A stretch of 64,000 nt of DNA from Leucogyrophana mollusca (Eukaryota > Basidiomycota > Agaricomycetes > Boletales): assembly GCA_021014945.1 (NCBI GenBank), contig MU266409.1:46543-110542 (forward strand), given 5' to 3'. The position numbers and the translations under genes were made by a program. The first letter of the stretch is position 1; each line of letters opens with the position of its first letter. Shown here in pieces: positions 1-12,309 of the stretch. The notes beneath the pieces were generated by a model. It was not told where the DNA came from. It worked only from the letters and a program-made list of their open reading frames with translations, and did no database searches.

Positions 1-1875
1 GCGAGCCAGCAGACGTAGACAAGCTAACGGAAGGCCGGTCAGCTATAGTCGTTGGCGTCGCTGATTAAAGACACCCACATAGTACTTCCAGCCGAGGGCG
101 TCGAGTGCGATGGGGTTGACATACTGGTTGAAGATAAGTGCGAGGGAGATGACGAAGTTGAAGATGTTGAAGCCCTTGGCACGGAGGTGATATGGCAGAA
201 TCTCGACAGTGTACGAGACAATGAGAGGAGTGAAGGCCAAGCTGCAAGATGTTGAGAAAAAATAGTAGATAGAGAAGGTTCGAATATACTCACTCATATG
301 CGGCGTAGAAAAGGAAAATAAAGGCAATGACGGCGTGGCCAGCAGCGGGAGCCTGGTTCTTGGCGTATCTCGCAAAGCAGATGGCTTGTGCGGTGTAGAA
401 AACCGTCATCAAGCTCGCCGAGGTCAAGAACAGGAAACGACGACCAAGCCTGTTGACCATGAAGGACGCAAAAACGGCCCAGCCCAGGTTCCAGATTTGG
501 AGGATACCATTGATGAGCAACTGGATGGACAAATGAGTTAGCTCTGAAGGGGGGTGGTGCAAAGATAGCGAAGAAAGGAGTACCTGAGTGCTAGAACCAG
601 TGATACCGATTTGATCGAATACCTTGTTGAGGTAATAGGAGACAAGACCATTACCGGACCACTGCGAGAAGAAGGCAAGGGCGACGATGATACGCATACG
701 CTTCCTGTTTCCGGGGGTTGCGATAAGGGCCTTCCAGCCGACATTAGACGCGACTGTGCGATCAAATTCGATAGCAGCCTTTATTTCCTGGAATTCGTAT
801 TGGACAAGAGGGTCTTGTCTAGACAAATATAGCCCGTCAGTTACATAGGCACAGGGGATTCTAGCAAATGGACGTACTCGTTTCCATCGGCGTGATAGTA
901 GGCGAGAGTCTTCAGGGCTTCAGCATCTCTCCCTTTACTGATCAACCAACGGGGAGATTCAGGAGCGAAGAGGACTAGGATTACTTGGAGGATGGCGGGA
1001 AGACCCTGGAGGAGGGAAGGTAGACGCCATGCCCACGTTGTTTTAATCTTAAAAGTCCCGTAGATCGTCCATGCGGCGCTAGGATGATGGTGTCGGCAAC
1101 ACAGCACCAAAAGGGGAACGAAATCTTACATGATCGAACCCGAGTACCAAAGCGAGTTGTACAGCGAGGTGAGGGGGGCTCGGTACGTTGGGTACGAGAT
1201 CTCAGTGACCAGCATTGGTGCCGCGTTAGCTGAAAGATAACGGTTCATCTCCGCTGAGAAAAATTGCAAAATGGATGCTTACCAGCGAACGTAAGACCAA
1301 AACCAATGAGGAAACGAGCACCGATAAACATGCCGACGGATTGAGAGGCGGTTTGGAGGGCGGTGGCAACGCACATGATGGCAGCACCAAGGAAGACGGT
1401 CCTTCGGCGCCCAATGCCATCAGCCAAGTACGGAGCAAAGGGATAGCCGGCGAGGGCACCAATGTTCTGTAGATGATGGCTTCAGAAAATCGTACGGGTT
1501 GCCAATATAAGCTACATACCTGGATAGCGTTGAGCAGGCCAAGCTTTCCTCCGGACGGGTTTCCGAAGGGAACCGACCATTGCGGGAGAGCCTGAAGACC
1601 GTTCATCATGCTTCCATCGTAGCCGTTTGTGGAAGAAGTGATCAGGCTGGCGAGGAAGACCGTTTAAAGCAGGGATCTCCTCGACGGTTTCAAGAACTCA
1701 CAGAAGTACAATCCAAGCGTTTAGAGTGATGATCCTGAGTGACTGTAAGTAAGCCGGACGTGGGCACGGAGGCAAATGTAACTTACCGCCTGTTGCTGTA
1801 CCATTTTCTCCTCGGGTCGATGAGGTGCGCAAAGGACGCATCCAGACCGTTGACAGCTGTAGCACCGGCACCCAT
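1..1875 (-). CDS. MFS sugar transporter (lactose permease/hexose transporter-like), 3' end cut by window edge
   Basis: Major facilitator superfamily sugar porter of the plasma membrane, expected to move a mono- or disaccharide by proton symport. The ATG at 1873-1875 starts MGAGATAVNG; the first donor follows at 1786 and the next exons give TNGYDGSMMNGLQ, typical of fungal sugar porters. Further exons carry the family signatures: GRR after TM2 (near 1410), PESPRWLISKGR (near 950), FFSQWSGNGLVSYY (near 640), and a C-terminal half with LPYHLRAKGFNIFN. An intron at 24-78 joins KYY to LVYVCWLA, so the frame is still open when it leaves the window. At least seven short introns break the gene. The family assignment is firm; the substrate is not determined. 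Basidiomycete relatives are usually annotated as lactose permease or hexose transporter. Confidence 0.88.
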
Positions 1876-3092
1876 GGTTCTCTGGAGTGGTCAAGACGCG
1901 GGGACGGATGAACGTTCAAAGAAGGAATGCACCCATTATATAGGTCATAAGCTTGCAAAGTTGCCGGCACGGACAAACGTTGGCAGGTGACTGGCGTGTG
2001 GTTTCTCCTGAGGTACCCCGCAATCATCCATCACTCCAGATTTTTTGCAAATTTGTTCTAGATCCGTACCTGTTGTGTTTGTGCATCATGATGTGTCCCA
2101 CTATAGCGACCTGGCGAACCAATATTCAACATCCCTACAGTCTTACCTTGGGATGAGCTTCACGGCCAGAATTTAGTGCGATACTGACGCGAATTGACGG
2201 TGGTTTTGCTCAGAATGAAATTAATAGGGCGAGGTGTGCTTCGGGGATATCCCTACAGGCCCCAATGAGCTCCCCCCTAGCCGCGAGTGCTGTTTTTAGT
2301 CCAGAGGTCATTTGAAGTAGTTTCAAGTTTGATTGCTAGAAAAGGAAATGTCGATCTTGGCATGGTGTAACGGCAAAACGATTACTTGACGTCACCGCCA
2401 CATTGGTGGCACGCCCCTTGCCCGAACTTCTCCCATTGCAGTCCACCACAGACATGCCAGCACAGTTGTAATATATGACAAGGCTTGAAGACATAGAGAG
2501 GGACGCCCAGTTACAATTTTGTCGAGCCTGATGCGCCCCACAAGCTCCTGGCGCTTCTTCTAAGTTGATTGATGGCCGCACTCAAACTGCATCCAGCCTT
2601 TTTCTCACAGTGACCCACCGGATGGGATGCCCAAAACTTGAATGTACTCACGTGGGGCTATGGTTAGTGCTTCCGGCCAGCGGGAATGCAGAATGGACGC
2701 GCCATCTGGTCACTGACAGGTTGGTACCTTTCACTCAAAAAGACAAGCTGTGAGAGTTCCGACGCTGAATATGTTGAACCCACCTGTCTCGCATTCAGCA
2801 TTTTGTTTGTCGAGTCTCGGGGATGTGCCGATTTTCTTATTCGAACCTCGAGATTTTCCCGTGTCAGTCTCCATGGAAAGGTAATGCGAAGGCACTCTGC
2901 ATCAGTTACTGATTCAACAAAAATTTACCCTAATTAACCTCCACAAATAGCATGAGTCTAATATGCATGTGGAAAACCGAAGCAAACGGAGCAACACCGC
3001 GGCCACCATTCTGATCGCTAGAGAGAACGAAGCTCAGCATTAACCCACGCCCTGCCACAGTGATGCCGTTTCAATAGGTGGTCTGAAGCACC
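1876..3092. other. Intergenic, promoter of the sugar transporter and 3' flank of ATG11
   Basis: Apart from the TATA-like box, the stretch holds only short overlapping reading frames with no recognisable domain. No repeat, tRNA or mobile element was seen. Confidence 0.5.
1937..1943 (-). promoter_or_regulatory. TATA-like box of the sugar transporter gene
   Basis: The reverse strand reads TATATAA about 62 nt upstream of the transporter ATG, a usual distance for a fungal TATA element. Inferred from sequence and position only. Confidence 0.4.
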
Positions 3093-6000
3093 TTAAAACC
3101 GCCTCAACATTTCACTCGCTGTCGCTGAGACCTCGCCGCCCCCGGGAGGATCACCAATTGTAGGCGCACCATCACTACCCTCGGGTATTTCGGGTTTCTT
3201 TTTTCTCCCGAACGGCACTCCCCAGCTACTAGCAAAACTAGCGAGTGTACTTGATGCGGTAGGGGGGGTGCCTGAGTGACCTGGGGACAGTGGTGATGAA
3301 CGCGGAACGTGGTAAGATGTCGTCCGTCTTCTATTCAAGAAGATGCTCGACATGCCCTCTGAGATCGATCCTTGCGGCGACGGTGGCCCCCCGCTCGTAA
3401 TTGTGTCTTGCATTGAAGAGGAAGGTGAGGGCAAGGAATGTTCGGCAACTGCTGTAGTTGCGACCGCCTTGACCACTGCTGGGGAACTGGACGCAGTGCC
3501 GAGGGCCGGCAGCCGGGCTGACGAAAACCGGGAAGATGTTGACCCGCGAGAGGCACGGGATCCTGGCCGCAAAGGTGACGGCACATTCGGAACATGGTTG
3601 TGTGGGGTGGGACTTGGTTGCTTCGGGGAAGGCGGGGGAGGTGCCGATGTGGTTGGTGGCGGTGATTCTTCCCTGGATGGCGGAATTGTTTCCAGGCTGC
3701 TCTCCGGGTTCGCCTGGGCCAAGAGCCGAGACAAAGAGGATGGGCCAGCTGCCGGTGTCGAGTTTGCACGAGCGCGAGCTGGGAATAAATGCGATGTTGG
3801 AGGGTGGGTGACGGTGAAGGAATCCTCAACTTCAGCTTGGGGTGGTCCGGGCGGTATACTTGGCGGTTCTGGTACGACGGGGACCACTCGGCCTTCGTGT
3901 GCAGTGCCGGGATCTGATAGTGCAGATACCCTCCTTGGGGCTGCCCGGCGCTTGAGGGCCTGGCTAGACTGAGTCCAGTCTTCGACCTCGAGCATATAGT
4001 ATTTTATACCGTCACCCAGACCGTATGGATTACTGCTGGGTTCCTGTCCTGTCGTCAGTACGACGCACATAGTCACAGATATCCTTGCAACACACGTTAT
4101 GATCGACGACTCGTTCCGTTATGGACGTTATCCGTGCCACAATCCATTCGCGCGTCTTGAGCTGCTCAGCAAGGTGGCCAGTGGCGAGGAGGAAATAATG
4201 GGGGAAAGACACTACGTTCAAAGGGGGATCATCGGGGAAAGTCGAAATTTGCGTTAGTTGGTACCTCGATGAAGGGATCTGATAACTTACCGTTAAATGC
4301 CGCCCATGGTTTCGAAATGGAATTTCGTGTTGGCAGGAAGAGCGCAAGGTCCCCTTTGGCAAAATTCCGGAAAGATATTTTCCCTTTTGCGCGTTCTCTG
4401 TACTCTTTGCATTGCTTCTGCCACTTCCGGATAACTGAGCCTGTCTTGGTAACAACCTCCAAGAAATGATCGTGATCGAAGGCGCGAAGCGTTTCCAGGG
4501 CAGATGGAGGGTCTGACGGATCAATTGGTGATGGTTCCTCGGCTTGCCCAATAAGACCATGGCTCTGACGAAGACTTGACGAAAAAGTGGACTCCGCCAT
4601 ACTCTGATTAATGGGCTGCTTCGAACCAGCTCCGGGATGGGAATTCATCGTTTGAACGAAGGACAGTGCCTTGAGATGGGAGTTTCGGAAGGCGATCGCG
4701 ACGTCCAGCATCTGAGCAACAAGGCGACCGCTGGTTTCCAGACGTTGCTCGAAGTCGGATTGTGAGGCGCGACCAGCTGTCAGATCGTCTCGCAGCACCC
4801 TCTCGATGTGCCTGGCTTCACGAAGTTCATGCTCTACCCTCTGCAACTCCTCTCGTAGGCCCATAGCGTCCGCATTGGTCAGCTCAGTCTGGGCTCGAGC
4901 ATCCTTCAGCTGCCGATCCGTTGTTTCAAGTTGAGCCTTCAGCTCAAAGAATTGATGCTCTAACACCGCACGATCCCCGTCAGCTTCAGCGATGTGATCC
5001 CGCATTATGCGGTCGTGCTCAGTGGCCTGTTGACGGAGCAGCCGATCTTTCTCCGTGTCCGTCTCCTTGAGCATCCGATTGACCTCCTCGCTCTCCGACC
5101 GCGCAGTTCTGATCTGAGCTTCCAAGTCTTCTCCGCGTAACCGTGCTTCCTCGAGATTACGCAATGTCGTGGCTTGCTCCTCCAGGAGCTGAGCGACCTT
5201 GGCAGCGTTTCGCTCTTCCCATGCCTTGACTTCCTCGGCCTGCGAACGAACCTGCGCGAGCTCCTGGCGCAAGATTTCCGCGGTTTTGGTTTGCTCTGTG
5301 GCATCAGAGAGGGCACGAGCACGCTCCTGCCGCTCGTTCTCCACGTCGAGTGATAGATCCGTGTTCCGCCTCTCCAAAATCCGACGAGCAGCGACTTCAC
5401 TCTCGGCCTGGGCACGCGCCTGGTGCAAATCCCTCTCCAATCCGTCGGCCCTCTCTCGCTCTGAGTGTGCAGTGAGCTCTGCGCTCTGTAGCTCGTTGTT
5501 GAGTCGGTGGATTTCTGCTTGCAGTGCGCTGCGTTCCTCCTGCATGAGGTTCTCCTGATTCAACTTGGCTTCTTGCGTTTCGCGTAGTTGTTGAGCCAAC
5601 TCCTGAAATGCCTGCTCATCCGCCTCGGTCACTTAACGAACACTGTTGAGCAACTGATGGGAATATCAAATGGGTTAACGTACATCGTCGCCGAGAAGTG
5701 GAGAGTCGAGAGGCGGATAACACTTCACTGGGGTTAGCATCGCTGCTAGACTAGAGGCTAGTAAAACTCACACGACCGTTCTGCTATCCGATCGAACCCG
5801 GATTCCAGACTATCCATCCTCTGAACCTGCCTCTCCAATGCAACCCTAGACTCCTGCACAGAACCTAGGGCGGCAGGGTCGGGGCTCGCTCTTGCATATG
5901 CCTCGAGATCGTCCAATATACGAAGCAGCGCTGCGTCCCAGTTCAGAAAAGTGAGAAAACGAGATATGTGTACATACCGTCCACATCCTCTCTTTCAAGC

Positions 6001-7933
6001 GAATACGATGGTTCCTTGCTGCCCGACGGAGAGAAATCAATTACGGGAACAGGGTCATCCATGCCTCGGGTATCAAAAGGGAGTTGCCCGTGCACTTCGC
6101 CTCGGTACACCTGGCGACGCTTCTTTTCACTCGCACTAAAGGCGCGTTAAAACATGTACCCGGTGGAAGAAGGCTAAACAAATATCAAACGCACGAAAGC
6201 TTAGCCATGACCTCGAGGATGCTCTGCGCTCTTTGGTAGAAGAACCGTGCTAACCTACAATGAAGATGAGCGCCTAACTACTAGAAATACGAACTCACCA
6301 AATTCCTTTCGTCTTACAATCTCGATCACCGTCGCCCCATAAGCGTACAGCATCTGGTGAAGGCGTTGGATATGCGAGAAACTGTTCTTGCTGCGAAATC
6401 TGGCTTGCAAAGTAGACAGAGTGGTCGGGAGCTGGACGAGGTCAACATTTAGAACACTGATCTGACGCAGCACGCTGATACATTGCTCCGTATATGCGTT
6501 CTGTGCTCTATGATCAGTTGCGGGGCCTTTCGAATGAAAAATCTTTACCTTTGCGTGTGTGATGGCTTCGACTTCGCGCCTGAGAGCGAGATCCAACTGT
6601 TTAAGCTCTAATGATGTTACTCCAACGCCGATATGCTCCCCGAGTACCCTTACCTTGCAAAAGACCATCAGAATCAGATGAAGGACCTATGAATGTCTAT
6701 GTTTATGGACCTTCCATGGACAAGAGAATTCGCTTACCTTCTAGAACACCAGCAATTTCAGACGTTCTCTCGAACGCTTCCTGAGATCGCCGACCAGAGA
6801 CCTCAGCGTCTTCTAATATCCTGTACAAGTGTGAGAAAACCAACACCATTGATACTGCCGCGCTCACTGTGTGTTTGCTACCGCCCCCCGAACGATGTCG
6901 GTACCCCTCGTCAAGCGAGCTACAGAAGCCTCGGCATCCGCAAAGTGAGTCCGCAGATCCTCTATGGAGAATCGTCAGGGCAAGCGTGGGTATACATGTC
7001 TTGATAACCTTACCATGTGTCCGTGCGCATGTATCCGCAACTTGCTTCATCTTCACATTCGATACGTAATCTCCAAGTGTCCGATGTCGGTCCCCGTTCT
7101 CGATAGCTTTCCTCACAGCCGGCGACATAAATTCCACATGAATTCGCACCCTACTTATGATCTCCAAGTCAGCTTCGAGTCCCGCGAGTAGCGCGGCCTG
7201 CCTCTCCAGGTCTTTTCCCGCCGTTCCGGCCATTCCGTCGAAGACGTCAGTAATTGCAAGGACATTGAGGTCGAGGCTGCTGGAAGCAATCTGTATCGCT
7301 TGGTGCTGCCGATGCAGAGTTGAAAGAGTGTGCGTGATATGATCGAGATGAGCGTGCGCGTTGTGGAGGTATGATGCTGCGAGTTGTGACGGACGAAAAG
7401 GCGGTGTGGCAGATATGTTATCTGTGGAAATTATGAGTGGGAATTGTACATAGTGAAGAGTATCAGACGTGCCTTCTATTGGAGGTTGAAAAGGGGGTTC
7501 AGCTCTGAGCTCATTCAAGACGTCATTCAGGTCGAAGTCGAGATAGTACTTGTTGAAGACGAAGATAGTCTGCTGGATATGAGCACCGGAACAGTCTACT
7601 AGAGCAATGGTACCAATGTGTACCTGGTCGTGGGCTCCCACCAGCTCCCGAACGTTGTCACTCCGGAGACGCGTCCCGTCCGAAAGGTAGGCCAAGATGG
7701 CATCTTGATCCACTCCGGTTTCTTGATGTAGGAACCCTTCGAGACTACCTCTTCTGCAGCGCTTCCATCAGAATTCTATGATACTTGTGACAACATGGGT
7801 CTACTCTACCTCTCAATGTCTCTCAGAGTAGCATTGACCTGCAAAACATGTCAGAAGGGTGTTGGCCTGGCGAGCTGGTGAAGTTCAGAACCTGAAATGT
7901 TTCTCCGTCTTCTGCGCGACATATCTGTATCAT
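3093..7933 (-). CDS. ATG11: Autophagy-related protein 11 (selective autophagy scaffold)
   Basis: Atg11/RB1CC1-family scaffold that links cargo receptors to the Atg1 kinase complex at the phagophore assembly site or vacuole. Exon 1 (ATG at 7931-7933, 14 codons, MIQICRAEDGETFQ) splices to VNATLRDIER, then GSLEGFLHQETGVDQDAI, the ubiquitin-like N-terminus of the family. VFNKYYLDFDLNDVL near 7550 is the usual N-terminal landmark. A helical APG17-like segment follows, then about 310 residues of coiled coil (5632 to about 4700). The C-terminal Atg11 domain is clear: ISFRNFAKGDLALFLPTRN, then across an intron WAAFN-VSFPHYFLLATGHL, REWIVARITSI and NPYGLGDGIKYYMLEVEDW. A Ser/Pro-rich tail of about 290 residues ends at the stop at 3093-3095. 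The gene is well over 1,200 codons, normal for the family. Several introns are inferred; those near 4045-4099 and 4230-4300 rejoin the conserved C-terminal motifs exactly. Confidence 0.93.
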
Positions 7934-8185
7934 GATGCGGGAAATGAAAGAGTGACGAAGGATTATGGTGGCTTCCAGAAAGTGATAGGTCACCGTTTGG
8001 TGGTGTGCAGCACATTTGGCGTCGTACTCGGGCCACGTGATGTTACGCTAGGGGAAGGTGCATCCTCACAACCATTCAAAAACTGTCGACCTCGACTTTC
8101 TACTAGTAACTAAAAATACATATATACATACTGATAATGCATTTCCGTTGATAAGTTACCCAAGTAAGAAAATAATAGTGATAAA

Positions 8186-9570
8186 TCAGTCAATGTCCCG
8201 TCCTGTCCTAGCGTCCGTGTCCTCCACCTCCTCATCCTCAGCCATTTCAATTGACACGCACCAAAATTGTTTTCCAACTGGGCCTTCCGAGGGCGCCGAG
8301 CCTGTGGTCTCGTCAGGGTCCTCATCGTCCTCTGACTCCTGCTTCCTGCGCTCGCAGCAAACAAACCTCACGGGGTGCCGATCCCAATACTTCATCAGAT
8401 CGAATGATATACCTCCTGGTAGGCAGAGTGCAAGAGTGGGATTGAATTCGAGGAAACCATAACAGAAGTCTGTTGTGATAACGTCCTATGTTATTCGCCA
8501 ACAAGGTCAATCGCTAAGGCAAATCAGACTGCTGAAATATGGCTCACGTTGGGGCCAAAGACCACCTCCTTGCGGTGCTGCGAATCACTGAAATACGATC
8601 GGCGGTCCCCGGCGGAACGGAAGAGCGGGGGACCATCCCCTTCTTTAGCTTTACTAATGTGTGCCTTCTTCAGGCCATTTTTCACCGTTGCGCTAAGCGA
8701 CGATTTTTTCGACGAAGACGTCAAGTTCGAGGAAGACGAGTCTGAGGATGATAGTGAGGAGGACGATGTCGAAGCAGGTGACCCTGATTTTGAGGAAGAG
8801 GTGATACTGGAGCTAGTAGCATATTTCAGGTGTCGAGTATCGTCCTTGATGGAGGTCTCAGGTGGAAAGGGTGACACGGGCGAGCTGGGTGAAGACTGCA
8901 GAAGGTCTGACGAAGACCCTGCGTCGTGTAGCTTTTGGTGCACGAAATGCGGCATCGTCGAGATGAGTGGGGACACTGCCCATGGCTTGGTGTCGGAGGC
9001 GAGGTCATGTTCGAGAGTCGGGTCTATGTATCTGGCGGAAGGGTATAAGATATGATCATAAGCGATAAACCGCCCACGATCGCGTGGCAGCGATCATGAG
9101 TGACTTACTTCATGAATTTGAGGGCTGCGCCTGAACCCCAGGGCATCTTCAAACGCTTGTCGAAGGTGTTTCCAAATAGGACGTCATCCGATGAATGCGG
9201 TTGCAGGAACCTGCCTGGATAGATATGATTGAGAATCAATTGGATATATGCCCCATCAAACATAGTCGTGTGATGCTCGGTACGACTACCGTCACCAGAT
9301 GCCACCGCGTCGTCTCGCATCACACTCAAAGCAAAAGACAGACGAACCCTGAACCTGTATGCTCCAAGTTATACCCTTCCTGTCATCCCGCTCGAAGTAC
9401 TCGCTCTTGAGTTCGCGACCTCGCGGGTCAGTGAATCCCTTGATATTGACCGCGATGGAGCCTTCAAACCGGTCGGTGGAGATGGCGTGAGCGGTGCCAC
9501 TGTTCACCACTTCTGTTATGGGCACAAGAGAGTCTTGCGAGGGGCCAGCGAGGACACGAAGGCGAGGCAT
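8186..9570 (-). CDS. DUF1769 (UPF0590-type) family protein
   Basis: Conserved fungal protein of unknown function with the DUF1769 domain. The ATG at 9568-9570 starts MPRLRVLAG. Exon 1 carries the hallmark DRFEGSIAVNIKGF and ITWSIQVQG. A 133-nt intron (9215-9347) joins this to RFLQPHSSDDVLFGN and KRLKMPWGSGAA. The next exons give KYIDPTLEHDL, KPWAVSPLISTMP, a long Ser-rich acidic linker (poly-Ser, 8700-8850), then VVFGPN joined across an intron to DVITTDFCYGFLEF and LPGGISFDLMKYWD. It ends in an acidic tail at 8186. These motifs are diagnostic of DUF1769 and their order is normal. No catalytic residues are known for the family, so no reaction is proposed. It probably acts as a soluble cytosolic protein, since no signal peptide or TM is visible. 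Confidence 0.85.
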
Positions 9571-10349
9571 ATGGCTAGTGGAGGTATTGCTTGGAGAGGA
9601 TATTAGAGGGAGTGTATGACCTGGGATTCAAGTCGTCGAAGTGGCTTCGTTAATTATAGCGAGAATAAACAGTGACAATGGAGCAACACGACAGTCCGGC
9701 TAGTCGTGGTGCTTGCCAAAGGACGGGTGTGTAGTGGTCCAATAGCAAACATCGCTTTGGCAACCTGATCCGTATTGGCTGGATTTGGAAGGTAGTATTC
9801 ATTGCCGATGCGAGGCGTTGGGGCCCCGGTCAGCGCCGCTCAAGGCTGGCGTCCATGTGTGGGCCGCGAGAGAAGGACGACCATCGTCCCGGCGTATTAA
9901 AGCAAGCAGATCATCTCTCTCGATTTATATATTTCACGCAGCTGGCGCCTATCGAACGGCACTAGCAAACGCACCAAAACGGTGCCTGAGTCATTTTTGG
10001 GACAATCCGGAGCGCCAGTGCCCACACGCGACCTCCCCCTAGAGTCCGGTCGGCCTCGCGACTTTGCCCCTCGGTCATTGCCTGCTATCACGATAATTAC
10101 AAATAAATCTTATAAGCAGATACAGGAAGCACTGTATAGCGCGAAAAATGCTAACGAAATAACACACTATGGAAGGGCAGTAGTGAGTAGGGGCAGCAAT
10201 ACTAGTAATGACAGGTGAGTTCAGCTGGCTGTCTTGACCAACCGCGTGGCAAATCAGCAGCCAGCCGTCCTGGATCCCAAAAACATACAAACGAGAAAAT
10301 TCCATAGGCTGTTTCGCAAACCTCCGAGGAAGACGGTGGGCGTGCAGGA
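9571..10349. other. Intergenic between DUF1769 gene and the membrane-anchored protein gene
   Basis: Promoter side of the DUF1769 gene and 3' flank of the next gene. Only short overlapping frames are present. No recognisable gene, repeat or RNA was seen. Confidence 0.45.
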
Positions 10350-11654
10350 TCACGTCATCAACAACAGCGCGGCGCACATCAGAAAAAACGTTGCCCATAA
10401 CCCTCCCACACTCCTCGCGCCGAAAGTCTTTGGCGCCGAGGATGCCACGCTTGTTGTTTCCGCGTAGCTTGATCCGCAAACACCGACGAGTTTAGTCGAG
10501 GCGCCTGAATAGGTCTGCTGCAGACCTGTCAGAGAGCTTGCATTGGCCCCGCTCAGCGCACTCGAGTACATCGTCATTAGACTTTTTGTGCATGGATTGC
10601 ATGCCCCTTCAGTAATGTTCAATAGGGGGTTTCCCAGGGGAAGTTGGTAGAACCAATAGCTTGATGTGTCTGAATCCTGAGCGGCCTCGAGGTAGCAGTA
10701 TGTGTTTGTTACAGGGTCGACTTGACATGCGGCGGATCGCATCAGATCGTACGCTCGAAGGGCTATGCAGAAGAAGGGCGCTCAGAGCTGACATTTGTAT
10801 ACCCCGTGGGATGGTCTACCTGTGAGTGTATCAACGGCCATTTCATTGCGGGCATCCAAATCTTCCGGACATGACGATTGCAATGCCGAAGCGAACCACG
10901 CCATATTCGCGTCACACTGACTCTGTGAGGTATCCGTATTACACGTTCCCCAGATATCGATGTTGAACTGAGCGGGATCATTTTGTGCCTGCTTAGTTGG
11001 CAGGGTCATCGTTATGAACTTCATGTACACGTCAATTCATTAACGCACCTCTTCGAAGGCTTGAGAGTGCATGAGTAGAAGTGAGAATGGCCGACATGAA
11101 CGGAAGGCATCCGTCTGTGTCATGTTGACAAAGAAGTTGTAACAACTATTGGAGGAGAAATTTGTGGATAAAGTTGTGTCGAACGGTTGAGGGAAGGGAG
11201 TGGGGATCACTGGGCTGACAGGGACGGTGGTAGAGCCTTGTGTGGTAGGCGTCCCTCTTGCCGAAAGGAGGGGGGCTGGCCGGTCTACAGCTGGCCCAAG
11301 CGACGCCGTGGACAATGACAATGAATCCAGGTGTCTCTCATGGGGTGTCCAATTGGCCAACTGCGCTGTCCAAGTTCGCCACTCGAACTGAGCCGCGGAA
11401 GGTGAAAAGCTATCGAAAGCCGCAGGATGCGTGGCGAAGCGCGTCGAGGCGGCGATCAGAATCAGAACCAAGGGAACAAGGTATATTGTCCATCGTAATG
11501 AACGGGCACCCTTCCGCTTTGTAGGGTGCCAAGGAGCATCAGGATATGAAGGGGTATCGCTCACGGGTGTCCGATTCACCTGGCCCAGATCATCTCCAGC
11601 AGATGAGACTTGTTGCATCGGGGGCGGCAGCGGGGACGGAGGTGGGGTGAACAT
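10350..11654 (-). CDS. Cys-containing membrane-anchored protein (DUF7729-like)
   Basis: Three exons (11049-11654, 10820-10988, 10350-10762) give a 395-residue protein. The N-terminus is a Pro-rich cytosolic-type segment, followed by one hydrophobic helix (about residues 54-70, YLVPLVLILIAAST) acting as a signal anchor, then a Ser/Thr/Pro-rich stalk. The folded part starts at NSCYNFFVNMTQTDAFRSC and contains spaced cysteines: WGTCNTDTSQSQCDANMAWF, SSCPEDLDA, AACQVD, NTYCYLEA and GACNPCTKSL. The last 20 residues are hydrophobic (LWATFFLMCAALLLMT), after an Ala/Ser-rich patch, as in GPI-anchor signals. The layout suggests an extracytoplasmic, possibly cell-wall-associated protein. The order CYNFF..FRSC, WGTC..CDANMAWF and CTKSL resembles the fungal family I know as DUF7729, but that name is from memory and tentative. 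Function is unknown. Confidence 0.75.
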
Positions 11655-12309
11655 GTTCGTGAATTATATTCGGGTATAGGTGAAAAGAGTGTCAGGTGAA
11701 AAGAACGTGGAAGTGAAGGACGGTATTTAGAGTCAAACAGACTCTGCGTCCCCAATTTTGTTTGTTGGCGTCAAAACACGGTGTTCCCGTCAAACGTGAA
11801 CTTTCGATGGCAGATCAGCCCTGAAAACATGATGATAGATCTGAGAAAGCCTCACCAATGTATCCAGCGCAGATATCGTGCAATATGGTCGTCGCAAACC
11901 CTTGAACCGACTAAAATGTCGAGTCCACCGTGGTAAAATAGGAAGGGACGAAAATTCAAGACCATCAGACATTATCTCCGCGAAATGAATAGTGTTGCGG
12001 AGTCTAGACTCCTAGCCGAATCTCGATCGCAGCTACTTACGAGAGTTGTCTACATATAGACGCTACCTCCTAGGACTGTGGTCTGTAACCCAGAGCACCA
12101 GACTTTCATGAGGCCTCATCACTATGTAGCTACGACTACAATTCGGGACCGATGTTTCGCGCAATCGACGCAGAATAATGCACAAATAGCGGGGGTCATA
12201 AATTGGGTTAGGGAGAATATCGGATATGGCCGAGTGACTCCTCTCAATCGAATCACGCTGTACAGATACATGTGTTCCAGAGGGCGCTTCTTTTGTGTTC
12301 TCTGGGCGT
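11655..12309. other. Intergenic
   Basis: No gene, repeat or RNA recognised. The short frames here lack domain signatures. Confidence 0.45.

Noticed and set aside
3343..3972. Open plus-strand frame of 209 codons
   Set aside because: It is antisense to the Ser/Pro-rich tail of ATG11; low-complexity Gly/Asp/Val composition mirrors the opposite strand and no domain is present.
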